NCBI GenBank assembly: GCA_900129595.1
Contig: FQWG01000001.1
Location: 496,001 to 560,000 of the forward strand
Length of the DNA stretch: 64,000 bases
Origin: Flavobacterium frigidimaris
GTDB taxonomy: Bacteria > Bacteroidota > Bacteroidia > Flavobacteriales > Flavobacteriaceae
Reading direction: 5' to 3'
The notes below the pieces were generated by a model, which saw only the letters and a program-made list of their open reading frames with translations, did no database searches and was not told where the DNA came from. Within the stretch, counting starts at the first letter, position 1. The number at the start of each line of letters is the position of its first letter. Shown here piece by piece: positions 1 through 8,368 of the stretch. A program made the translations under genes and the position numbers.

Positions 1-1
1 T

Positions 2-2968
2 GAGTTCAACTGGCCACAACACCACAGACCAACGACTTTTGATCCTGTTGATTTTACGATTGAAGAACACGAAGACGGAAGTGCAACAGTTTGGTGCAGC
101 GAAGTCGAGCGTATGTTTAGAACAAAAGGTATGGCGGGTTTCCGATTGTATCCTGACAAAGCGTATCTGGAAATTAAAGTACAATTGTATAACAGAACCT
201 CTTTCCCGCAAACCTTTTTATGGTGGGCCAACCCTGCCGTTAAGGTAAATGATGATTATCAGTCGGTTTTTCCACCAGATGTAAATGCTGTTTTTGATCA
301 TGGTAAACGTGATGTTTCGTCATTCCCTATTGCAAAAGGAACGTATTATAAAGTCGATTATTCGCCGGGAACTGATATTTCCCGTTATAAAAATATTCCG
401 GTTCCAACGTCGTATATGGCGATTGCATCCAAATATAATTTTGTCGGCGGCTACGAAAATGATTCAAAAGGCGGATTATTACACGTCGCCAATCATCATG
501 TTTCTCCGGGAAAAAAACAATGGACTTGGGGTCACGGCGATTTTGGTTGCGCCTGGGATCGTAACCTGACCGATGAAGATGGTCCATACATAGAATTAAT
601 GTGTGGTGTTTACACCGATAATCAGCCTGATTTTACCTGGATTATGCCGGGTGAACAGAAAGATTTTACGCAGTATTTTATGCCCTATCGTGATTTGGGA
701 ATTGTAAAAAATGCGACCAAAAATGCTATGGTAAATCTGGAAAGTATCGACAACAAATTAGTGATAAAAGCGTATACAACGGGCGTTTATCCGAATACAA
801 AAGTTACTTTAAAGAATAATGGAAATGTTTTACTCCAAAAACAATACGATGCTTCACCTTACAATTCATTTGAAGAAACGATTGATTTTGAGAATACTTC
901 TTTAGAAGGATTATCGATTTCAGTAACTGATGCTGATGATAAAGTTTTGGTAGACTGGACGTATGAAGGTCCAAATGAAGCCGAAATTCCGGAAGCTGCA
1001 AAACCTGCTCTTGCTCCCGAAGATATTGAGAATAATGAACAATTGTTCCTGACAGCGCAACATTTAGAACAATACAGACACGCGACTTACAGCCCGGTTC
1101 CGTATTATGAAGAAGCCATAAAACGTGATGCAGGAGATATTCGCTCGAATAATGCAATGGGATTGTGGTTGATGCGAAGAGCAAAATTTACAGAAGCTGA
1201 GCCTTATTTTAGAGCAGCTATCAAAACATTGACACAAAGAAATCCAAATCCGTATGAAGGTGAAGCATATTTCAATCTGGGATTGTGTCTGAAATATCAG
1301 AATAAGAATCAAGAAGCTTATGATGCTTTTTACAAGTCAACGTGGAATGCGGCCTGGCAAAATCAGGGCTATTTTTATGTAGGGCAATTGGATGCTTTAA
1401 ACGGTGATTTTGAATTGGCATTAACCCACATCAAAAAAGCAATTTCTAAAAATACCGAAGATCATAAAGCATTGCATTTGCAAGTGGCTTTTCTTCGAAA
1501 GTTAAATCAAACAGAAAAAGCGCTTCAATTGACGAATACTTATTTAGAAAATGATTGCTTCAATTTTGGGTTGCTTTACGAGAAATACCTTTTAAGCAAT
1601 GACAAAAAAGAGCTGAAATATTTCAACACTCTGATCAGAAATAATATTCATACGTATATAGAATATGCTTTGGATTATGCTGCTGCTGGTTTATATAAGG
1701 AAGCTGTAAGTTTATTATCTGAAGGATTAAAAGACGAAGAAACCTATCCAATTGCGTGGTATTATGCAGGTTCTTTTTATGAGAAATTAAATGATTTCGG
1801 TCAAGCCGAAGAATGCTTCAAAATGGCTTCTCAGGCAAAACCGGACTATTGTTTCCCAAATCAGATTGAAGCTGCAATAGTACTTCAAAACGTGATTCAG
1901 AAGCAAAGTAATGATGCGAAAGCGTTGTATTATTTAGGCAACTTTTGGTACGCTTCAAAATTCTATGATGATGCGATTTCTTGCTGGGCACAATCTGTTG
2001 CGATAGACGATACTTTCCCAACTGTGCACCGTAATTTGGCTTTGGGGTATTATAACAAACTAGAAAACGAACAAAAAGCACTTGCAAGTTTAGAGAAAGC
2101 ATTCTCGTTAGACTTGACTGATTCAAGAATTTTAATGGAACTGGATCAATTGTACAAACGTTTGAACAGGGATTTGGTTTTCAGACTGGCTTTCTTAGAA
2201 AAACATTTAGAATTGGTGATTCAGCGTGATGATGTTTATTTAGAAAGAGTGGCTTTGTACAACCTTTTAGGTAAACACGATAAAGCCCTAACCTTATTAC
2301 AAAACCGAATTTTCCATCCGTGGGAAGGCGGCGAAGGAAAAGTGAGCGGACAATATCTGGTTGCTTTAACCGAAATTGCCAAACAACAAATCTCAGAAGG
2401 AAATTACGAAAAAGCCATAGAACTTTTGGAACAAGCACAAAGGTATCCTGATAATTTAGGCGAAGGAAAACTACCGGGCGCTCAGGAAAATGATATTTAT
2501 TATTGGTTGGGTGTTGCTTTCGAAAAGAAAAACAATCCTGAACAAGCTAAAAACTGGTGGAACAAAGCAACGCAGGGATTAGATGAACCAACGGCAGCGA
2601 TTTTCTATAACGATCAGCAACCGGATAAAATATTCTATCAGGGCTTGGCTTTCTTAAAATTAGACCAACAATCTGAAGCGGATAAACGTTTTGAAAAATT
2701 AGTCGCTTACGCTAAAAAACACCTCAACGATCATGTTACAATCGACTATTTTGCAGTATCGCTTCCGGATCTTATGATTTGGGAAGATGATTTAGACAAA
2801 CGAAATAAAATTCACTGTTTGTACATGCAGGGATTAGGGCTTTTAGGTTTGGATAAAAAAGCGGAAGCTGAGGAAGTTTTTGAAAGTGTTTTATCTGAAG
2901 AGAAAAGCCATTCAGGAGTTACAATACATTTGTCTTTATTGAAGAATGAAGAATCCATTTCTGTTTAA
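2..2968 (+). CDS. DUF5107 / TPR-repeat protein, 5' end missing
   Basis: The reading frame is open from base 2, so the gene starts left of the window; the first in-frame ATG at 113 is internal. About 988 residues are visible. The N-terminal third reads as a DUF5107-type beta-sandwich (FNWPQHHRPTTF near the edge, then RMFRTKGM and a tryptophan/glycine-rich stretch such as WTWGHGDFGCAWDRN). From roughly residue 340 to the end it is helical TPR repeats (for example EAYFNLGLCLKYQNKNQEAY and AWYYAGSFYEKLNDFGQAEE). Proteins of this architecture occur beside glycoside hydrolases in Bacteroidota and are thought to bind or process glycans; no catalytic residue can be named here. It is convergent with the PUL that follows, so it may belong to a separate unit on the left. 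Confidence 0.8.
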   Translation, partial: EFNWPQHHRPTTFDPVDFTIEEHEDGSATVWCSEVERMFRTKGMAGFRLYPDKAYLEIKVQLYNRTSFPQTFLWWANPAVKVNDDYQSVFPPDVNAVFDHGKRDVSSFPIAKGTYYKVDYSPGTDISRYKNIPVPTSYMAIASKYNFVGGYENDSKGGLLHVANHHVSPGKKQWTWGHGDFGCAWDRNLTDEDGPYIELMCGVYTDNQPDFTWIMPGEQKDFTQYFMPYRDLGIVKNATKNAMVNLESIDNKLVIKAYTTGVYPNTKVTLKNNGNVLLQKQYDASPYNSFEETIDFENTSLEGLSISVTDADDKVLVDWTYEGPNEAEIPEAAKPALAPEDIENNEQLFLTAQHLEQYRHATYSPVPYYEEAIKRDAGDIRSNNAMGLWLMRRAKFTEAEPYFRAAIKTLTQRNPNPYEGEAYFNLGLCLKYQNKNQEAYDAFYKSTWNAAWQNQGYFYVGQLDALNGDFELALTHIKKAISKNTEDHKALHLQVAFLRKLNQTEKALQLTNTYLENDCFNFGLLYEKYLLSNDKKELKYFNTLIRNNIHTYIEYALDYAAAGLYKEAVSLLSEGLKDEETYPIAWYYAGSFYEKLNDFGQAEECFKMASQAKPDYCFPNQIEAAIVLQNVIQKQSNDAKALYYLGNFWYASKFYDDAISCWAQSVAIDDTFPTVHRNLALGYYNKLENEQKALASLEKAFSLDLTDSRILMELDQLYKRLNRDLVFRLAFLEKHLELVIQRDDVYLERVALYNLLGKHDKALTLLQNRIFHPWEGGEGKVSGQYLVALTEIAKQQISEGNYEKAIELLEQAQRYPDNLGEGKLPGAQENDIYYWLGVAFEKKNNPEQAKNWWNKATQGLDEPTAAIFYNDQQPDKIFYQGLAFLKLDQQSEADKRFEKLVAYAKKHLNDHVTIDYFAVSLPDLMIWEDDLDKRNKIHCLYMQGLGLLGLDKKAEAEEVFESVLSEEKSHSGVTIHLSLLKNEESISV

Positions 2969-3030
2969 GTTAGTAGTTTAAATATTAGACCTGAGAGGTT
3001 TAGAAAAACTATCAGGTCTTTGGAAACAAA

Positions 3031-3067
3031 AAAGGTTTGATGATTAATTTCATCAAACCTTTTTTTA
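3031..3067. terminator. bidirectional rho-independent terminator
   Basis: Arms AGGTTTGATGA (3033-3043) and TCATCAAACCT (3050-3060) form an 11-bp perfect stem with a 6-base loop. It is preceded by A's and followed by six T's, so it can stop both the TPR gene and transcription from the opposite side. Confidence 0.85.
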
Positions 3068-3104
3068 TTGTCATAATGTTATTATTCTTAGAATGGAATA
3101 TGGC

Positions 3105-3307
3105 ACGCGGATAAAAAACGGATTTTTTATTTTACTCATAATTTACGCAATCTTGTCATCTCGACGAAGGAGAGATCACACTCGTAGATCGACAAAGATT
3201 GGCGATTTTGCATGCGGAATTTCTTGTGTGATCCTTCGTTCCTCAGGATGACAAAATAATACGCACAAATAGTAAAAAAAATCAGCTAGAATCCGTTTAA
3301 TCCGCGT
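3105..3307. repeat. nested inverted-repeat element
   Basis: The outer arms are ACGCGGATAAAAAACGGATT (3105-3124) and AATCCGTTTAATCCGCGT (3290-3307). Inside lies a second imperfect inverted repeat of about 27 bp, GTCATCTCGACGAAGG... (from 3155) against ...CCTTCGTTCCTCAGGATGAC (ending 3252). No ORF or promoter is seen. Together with the terminator at 3031-3067 this accounts for most of the 373-bp gap between the TPR gene and the GH92 gene. Similar elements are common in flavobacterial intergenic DNA. Confidence 0.75.
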
Positions 3308-3341
3308 AATCCGTGGCTAATTTTTCTCATCAAAATTCAAA

Positions 3342-5609
3342 TTACTCAATCGGTCTGTCTTCCAATTTCGTTCCCCATTTCTTATTCGGTTTAGATGCCA
3401 TAACAAATTCTAAAGTTCCTCCGGCATCAATATCCGCTTGACGAATAAATGTTTTGGTGTACGTTTTACCGTTTAGTTTGGCACTTTGGATGTAAATATT
3501 TTTATCAGAAACATTCTTTGCTATAACTTTAAAAGCCTTTCCATCTTTCAACTGAATCGATGCTTCTTTTAGAATTGGGGTTCCAATAATATACAAACTA
3601 CTTGCAGGATTTACAGGATAAAATCCCATTGCACTAAAAACATACCAAGCCGAAAGCTCCCCGCAATCATCATTTCCGGAATAACCGGATGAAGTTGTAT
3701 TGTACATTTTCTTCAAAATCTCTGCTACATATTGTTGGGTTTTCCAGGGTTGACCTGCATAATTGTAGAGATAAGCAATGTGATGACTTGGTTCGTTTCC
3801 GTGTGCATATTGACCAATGAAACCTGAAGCGTTGTCGTTTACTTCTTCTGGTTTGTCTTCTAAGGTGAAAAAAGTATCTAGTTTTTTGGTAAATAAATGA
3901 TCTCCTCCAACTAAATTCACCAATCCTTTTACATCTTGCGGAACATACCAAAAGTACTGCCAGCCATTTCCTTCCGTAAACGGATAACCGCCATTTGCCC
4001 CATATTTTAAAGGATCGAAAGGGCCAATCCAATTGCCTTTATCGTCTTTTGCTCTGAAGAAACCAATTTGTTTATCGTATAGATTTTTATAGAATTGAGA
4101 ACGTTTTATAAAATGATTGCAATCATCAGTTTTACCTAATTTCTTTGCCAATTCTGCCACACACCAATCATCATACGCCATTTCTAAAGTCAAAGAAACT
4201 GATTGTGATTTTAAATTCTCCGGAATATAACCGTGCTTTTCCCAAATACCAAATGGCGATCCCTGATGTTCACGTGTTGCTGAGTTCTTTACGGCTTCAA
4301 AAGCCAAATCGACATCAATTCTGGGTAAGTTTTTCAGCACAGCATCCACCACAACCGGAATGGCGTGATTGCCAATCATACAATAATTTTCCTGTCCCCA
4401 TAATTGCCAGATGGGTAAATAACCAAAGACTGTGTAATACGCCAGCATACTATTCACAAAATCAACAGAACGTTCCGGTTGCGTAATCGTATATAATGGA
4501 TGTGCGCCACGATACGTATCCCACAAAGAGAAAGTGGAATAATACGGTTTGGATGCATTTTTGGTGGTAAAATCTGCAGCCGGATAATCACCACTGATAT
4601 CTGATAAAGTGTTGGGCTGAATAAATGTGTGATACAAAGCGGTGTAGAAAATCTGCTTTTGCTCTGCTGTAGCTTCTATTTTTATTTTGCTGAGTTCTTT
4701 CTCCCACACAGCATCTGCGGTATTTACGGTTGCATTAAAATCCCAGGCAGGAATTTCATATTCTACATTAAGTCTTGCATTTTCGATACTGGTTGCGGAG
4801 ATTCCCACTTTTACCAAAACTTCTTGTTGTTTTAACGTATCAAAATCTAGAATGGCTCTTATTGCATTTCCGTTTACTATTTTGGCATTCTCATACACAT
4901 TTCCGCCATCGGTTACGTGATTACGAATTATTGGCTGTGAAAATTCGGCATGAAAAAATACTTTTCGCATTGGTGCCCAACCTGTAATGATACGATATCC
5001 TTCAATCGTATGATCATTCGGAAATGACAATTGTGAGGCAATAATACGCGTATTCCAATCGGATTTTTTCATCGAATGCTCTAAGTCAATCACGATATGG
5101 GCTTCTTTATTTTTAGGAAAACTATATTTATGAAAACCGGCGTGCGCAGTCGCCGTCAGTTCTGCCTTTATTTGATAATCCTGAAGTTCTACACTATAAT
5201 AACCCGGTTTTGCAGTTTCTTTATCATGTGAAAATTTGGATTGATAAGCATTTTGCCCCGCTTCTTCTTTCACTATTGGACCACTAAAAGGCATCAACAT
5301 AACATCGAATAATTCAGCAACACCAGTTCCGTTTAAATGTGTGTGGCTAAAACCTGCAATGGTGGTGTCGTTATAATTATAACCGCTGGCGACACTCCAA
5401 TCAGGTGTGTTGCGTGTATCGGGACTCAATTGCACCATCCCAAACGGTACCGTTGCTCCGGGATAATTATTTCCCGAAAGTGGTGATCCGTGTGCGGCTC
5501 CTGTACCTATAAACGGATTTACGTGTGAAGTGATTTTATCGGCATTTTGTGCTCCGAGCACTATTGAACTTAGTAAAGTCCCAAAGAGTATTATTTTATT
5601 TATTTTCAT
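3342..5609 (-). CDS. GH92 family alpha-mannosidase
   Basis: This 755-residue exported enzyme has a signal peptide (residues 1-20, ending VLGAQ) and full-length GH92 architecture. Family motifs are NPFIGTG (31-37) and GFSHTHLNG (86-94). The C-terminal half carries TEGNGWQY with Glu546, the probable catalytic acid by analogy with characterised GH92 enzymes, and GNDDCGELSAWY with Asp647/Asp648, the probable base region. GH92 enzymes are calcium-dependent exo-acting mannosidases, usually alpha-1,2/1,3/1,4/1,6-specific; linkage cannot be read from the sequence. It is the last gene of the PUL, 213 bp behind GH95 with a nested repeat and a hairpin in between, so it may be transcribed at a lower level. 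Confidence 0.93.
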   Translation of the reverse strand: MKINKIILFGTLLSSIVLGAQNADKITSHVNPFIGTGAAHGSPLSGNNYPGATVPFGMVQLSPDTRNTPDWSVASGYNYNDTTIAGFSHTHLNGTGVAELFDVMLMPFSGPIVKEEAGQNAYQSKFSHDKETAKPGYYSVELQDYQIKAELTATAHAGFHKYSFPKNKEAHIVIDLEHSMKKSDWNTRIIASQLSFPNDHTIEGYRIITGWAPMRKVFFHAEFSQPIIRNHVTDGGNVYENAKIVNGNAIRAILDFDTLKQQEVLVKVGISATSIENARLNVEYEIPAWDFNATVNTADAVWEKELSKIKIEATAEQKQIFYTALYHTFIQPNTLSDISGDYPAADFTTKNASKPYYSTFSLWDTYRGAHPLYTITQPERSVDFVNSMLAYYTVFGYLPIWQLWGQENYCMIGNHAIPVVVDAVLKNLPRIDVDLAFEAVKNSATREHQGSPFGIWEKHGYIPENLKSQSVSLTLEMAYDDWCVAELAKKLGKTDDCNHFIKRSQFYKNLYDKQIGFFRAKDDKGNWIGPFDPLKYGANGGYPFTEGNGWQYFWYVPQDVKGLVNLVGGDHLFTKKLDTFFTLEDKPEEVNDNASGFIGQYAHGNEPSHHIAYLYNYAGQPWKTQQYVAEILKKMYNTTSSGYSGNDDCGELSAWYVFSAMGFYPVNPASSLYIIGTPILKEASIQLKDGKAFKVIAKNVSDKNIYIQSAKLNGKTYTKTFIRQADIDAGGTLEFVMASKPNKKWGTKLEDRPIE

Positions 5610-5648
5610 TGTATAGAATTTAATGAAATATGTTTTTTTGAATAGATT

Positions 5649-5765
5649 TCAGCTTTAGCTGGAGATCAAAAGAGTCGAATATAAAAATGGCTTTAGTCGA
5701 AATACGCTAAGATTTCGGCTAAAGCCATATTATTTATCATTTTATTAACCCCCAGCTAAAGCTGA
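5649..5765. repeat. nested inverted-repeat element
   Basis: Outer arms TCAGCTTTAGCTGG (5649-5662) and CCAGCTAAAGCTGA (5752-5765) match perfectly. An inner 17-bp stem, ATGGCTTTAGTCGAAAT (5687-5703) with ATTTCGGCTAAAGCCAT (5712-5728), has one mismatch. It has the same two-level design as the elements at 3105-3307, 34145-34279 and 55571-55717 but an unrelated sequence. Confidence 0.75.
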
Positions 5766-5780
5766 GGGCTATTCATATAT

Positions 5781-5815
5781 TAGACCTAACAGGTTTTTAA
5801 AACCTGTCAGGTCTA
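5781..5815. repeat. hairpin of the ACCTGnCAGGT repeat family, possible terminator
   Basis: TAGACCTAACAGGTTTT (5781-5797) pairs with AAAACCTGTCAGGTCTA (5799-5815) with one mismatch. It lies just downstream of the GH95 stop codon on the minus strand and could attenuate read-through into GH92. Relatives occur near 2986-3021, 8283-8356 and 16567-16594. Confidence 0.7.
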
Positions 5816-5822
5816 ATTGCTA

Positions 5823-8162
5823 TTACAATTTAGACGAAGTAATTTCTTTTAATTCTCCGTTCACCTTCACTTTTACTTTTGTTGGTACAGGAGATAACAC
5901 TTCATATTTCGTTATTTTACCTTTTTCCCATTTGATGTTTACGGTAAAATTTCCTTCTGCTTTAAGCCCTTTTACTTCACCTTCGTTTAACCAGGCATCC
6001 GGCATTGCAGGCAATAATTCTATAAATCCGGCATGACTTTGAATCAACATTTCGCCAATTCCGGCAGCTGCACCAAAATTTCCATCAATTTGAAACGGTG
6101 GACCTGCAGAAAGTAAATTGGCATATACACCACCACCAGGGCCATAATTAATATTGGTATCATGTGTTTGTCTAAGTATTGTCTTAAATAATTTATAAGC
6201 TCTGTTTCCATCTTTTAAACGAGCCCAAAACAGCATTTTGTAGGCAATTGACCAGCTTGTTCCGTCATCTCCTCTTACTTCAAGAGTTTTTTTAATTGCG
6301 TCTACAAGTTCTGGTTTGTTTTCAGGAGTAATCAAAGATCCCGGATATAAACCATATAAATGAGAAATATGACGGTGTTGGGGATCTTCTTCTTTATAAT
6401 CTTTTAACCATTCCATAATTCTTCCGTCAGGGCTAACAACTCCCGGAGGCGGTAATAATTTTAATTGTTTGTCTAATTCAATACTTAAATCATTATCCAA
6501 TCCTAGTTTTTTAGATGCTATTATCACATTATTAAACAATTCGCGAATAATTTGATTGTCTATTGTAGGTCCCATACAAACGTGAGACGCATCGCCATTT
6601 GGTAATAAAAATGAGTTTTCCGGCGATACAGATGGCGAAGTTACCAACCATCCTGTTTCAGGATCTTTTACCAACATATTTTTATAAAATTGTGCTGCAC
6701 CTTTTAAAATTGGGTAAATTTCAGCTAAATAAGCCTGATCATTGGTATACAAATAATGGCTCCATAAATTGTTGCACAACCAGCCTGATCCTGATTTTGT
6801 GATTCCCCATGAAGCACTTTCGCCTGGTTCTGTAAAGCCCCAAACGTTTGTGATTACGTGTGCCACCCAACCGTCAGCATTATAATAAGCTTTGGCTGTT
6901 TTTTCTCCATTAGGCATAAGATCTTTAGTCAAATCTTTTAGAGGAAGATTCAATTCGGATAAATTGGCTGTCTCTAATGCCCAGTGATTCATCTGCACAT
7001 TTACATCCAGATGATAATCGGAATTCCATGGCGTTTGTACTTCTTTTGCCCATAATCCCTGCAAGTTTGGCGGCAACAATCCTAATCTCGTGCTGCTAAT
7101 ACTCAAATAACGGCCGTATTGATAAAACAAAACAGGAAGTCCCTTATCTGCATCTGGTTCTTTGATAAAAGTATCTAAACGCTCATTGGTTGGTAGTGTT
7201 TTCTTTGCCGTTTTTCCTAAATTTAAAGTCACACGATTGAACAACTTTTGGTAGTTTTCAATATGTATTTTCTTCTGATCCTGATATTCCTTTTGCATCG
7301 CTGCATCCAGAATTTTATCTACAGATGATTCGAAGTTTTTATCTTTATAATCTGTTCCGGCAGAAATAAAAATCACGACTTCTGTAGCATTTTTTATTTC
7401 AATTTTATTGTTAGTGTATAAAGCATTTCCATCTACTTGCTGAGTTTTTACTTTTGCTTTATATTTCATTCCTTTTCCGTTAGTTCCGTTGTTAAGCTGA
7501 CCGGTCATAACAAGCGAATTATCAGAACTATTTACGGTTTTAAAACGTTCCGGTCGATCTAACTGAACGGTAAAATTTAATTTCCCTTTTTTGCTTGCTG
7601 TCAATCTGATAAAAGAAGCATCATCGCCAAATCCTGTAAAATATTCACGCTTATAGGTTACGCCGTCAATAGTAAACTGAGTTCCGGCAACTGCGGTTTG
7701 AATGTCCAGATTTCTGCTGTAATTAATCGGTTTTGACTGGGTATTATAATCAAATTGAAGCGTCATATTTCCCAAAACCTGATAGGCTCCAAATGGTACA
7801 TCAGCTCCATTTCCGCTTCCGGAACCCGCTCCTGTACAGATAAAATGCTCATCAATTAGTTTTTGGGCTTCTTTGTTTTTATTGGCTAATAACAATTCTC
7901 TAATCTGAGGTAGAAAAGAATATGCTTTGTAATTGTTGGCATCTTGCGGGCCTCCGCTCCATAAGGTAATTTCATTCAAAACCAATTTTTCGGTTGTCAC
8001 TCCACCATCAGGCATAATTCCTAATCTGCCATTTCCTAATGGCAATGTTTCTTCCCATTGAGAAGCGGGTTTGGTATACCACAATTCTAACGGATTGCTT
8101 TGCGAATAGCCTAAAAAAGGCAATAGTATAAAAAGCAGTGCTTTCAACTTTTTAATGTTCAT
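5823..8162 (-). CDS. GH95 family alpha-L-fucosidase / alpha-L-galactosidase
   Basis: This 779-residue protein has a signal peptide (1-20, ending GYSQ) and the full GH95 length. The N-terminal domain starts with LWYTKPASQWEETLPLGNGR and LNEITLWSGGPQ, both typical of the family. Catalytic region: YHLDVNVQMNHW (Asn388, with Asp386 where characterised fucosidases usually have Asn), SPENSF (Glu515, likely acid) and QIDGNFGAAAGIGE (Asp693, likely general base). The family releases terminal alpha-1,2-L-fucose, or L-galactose in some members, from hemicellulose side chains or glycans, by inversion. It is located between the GH2 and GH92 genes of the PUL. Whether fucose or L-galactose is removed cannot be decided from sequence alone. 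Confidence 0.92.
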   Translation of the reverse strand: MNIKKLKALLFILLPFLGYSQSNPLELWYTKPASQWEETLPLGNGRLGIMPDGGVTTEKLVLNEITLWSGGPQDANNYKAYSFLPQIRELLLANKNKEAQKLIDEHFICTGAGSGSGNGADVPFGAYQVLGNMTLQFDYNTQSKPINYSRNLDIQTAVAGTQFTIDGVTYKREYFTGFGDDASFIRLTASKKGKLNFTVQLDRPERFKTVNSSDNSLVMTGQLNNGTNGKGMKYKAKVKTQQVDGNALYTNNKIEIKNATEVVIFISAGTDYKDKNFESSVDKILDAAMQKEYQDQKKIHIENYQKLFNRVTLNLGKTAKKTLPTNERLDTFIKEPDADKGLPVLFYQYGRYLSISSTRLGLLPPNLQGLWAKEVQTPWNSDYHLDVNVQMNHWALETANLSELNLPLKDLTKDLMPNGEKTAKAYYNADGWVAHVITNVWGFTEPGESASWGITKSGSGWLCNNLWSHYLYTNDQAYLAEIYPILKGAAQFYKNMLVKDPETGWLVTSPSVSPENSFLLPNGDASHVCMGPTIDNQIIRELFNNVIIASKKLGLDNDLSIELDKQLKLLPPPGVVSPDGRIMEWLKDYKEEDPQHRHISHLYGLYPGSLITPENKPELVDAIKKTLEVRGDDGTSWSIAYKMLFWARLKDGNRAYKLFKTILRQTHDTNINYGPGGGVYANLLSAGPPFQIDGNFGAAAGIGEMLIQSHAGFIELLPAMPDAWLNEGEVKGLKAEGNFTVNIKWEKGKITKYEVLSPVPTKVKVKVNGELKEITSSKL

Positions 8163-8194
8163 AGTTGTTGTTTTTAGTTGTTTTTTTTGCCACT

Positions 8195-8210
8195 CCCGAT
8201 AGCTATCGGG
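8195..8210. repeat. 16-bp palindrome CCCGATAGCTATCGGG
   Basis: A perfect palindrome upstream of the GH95 start. It is one of six copies in this window (others at 40407, 41630, 49460, 55623 and 63952). Confidence 0.85.
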
Positions 8211-8282
8211 ATAAAAAGATTGGAAATGATTTTTAATCTATAACACATTGGTATTAAATTCTCGTATACAGTTCGTTTCAAC

Positions 8283-8356
8283 TAAACCTGAGAGGTTTAT
8301 GTTGATAATATTTTGGGTTTTTAAGCATACCTAACAGGTTTTGGAAACCTGTTAGG
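8283..8356. repeat. two hairpins of the ACCTGnCAGGT family
   Basis: TAAACCTGAGAGGTTTA (8283-8299) is a short near-palindrome. CCTAACAGGTTTT (8330-8342) pairs with AAACCTGTTAGG (8345-8356). They lie directly after the GH2 stop codon on the minus strand and before GH95, and may act as a partial terminator or mRNA-stabilising structure. Confidence 0.65.
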
Positions 8357-8368
8357 ATAAAATCTTTT

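Noticed and set aside
3105..3307. Structured RNA or riboswitch in the repeat before GH92
   Set aside because: The region lies downstream of both neighbouring genes (convergent), so it cannot be a leader, and the structure is explained by nested repeats.
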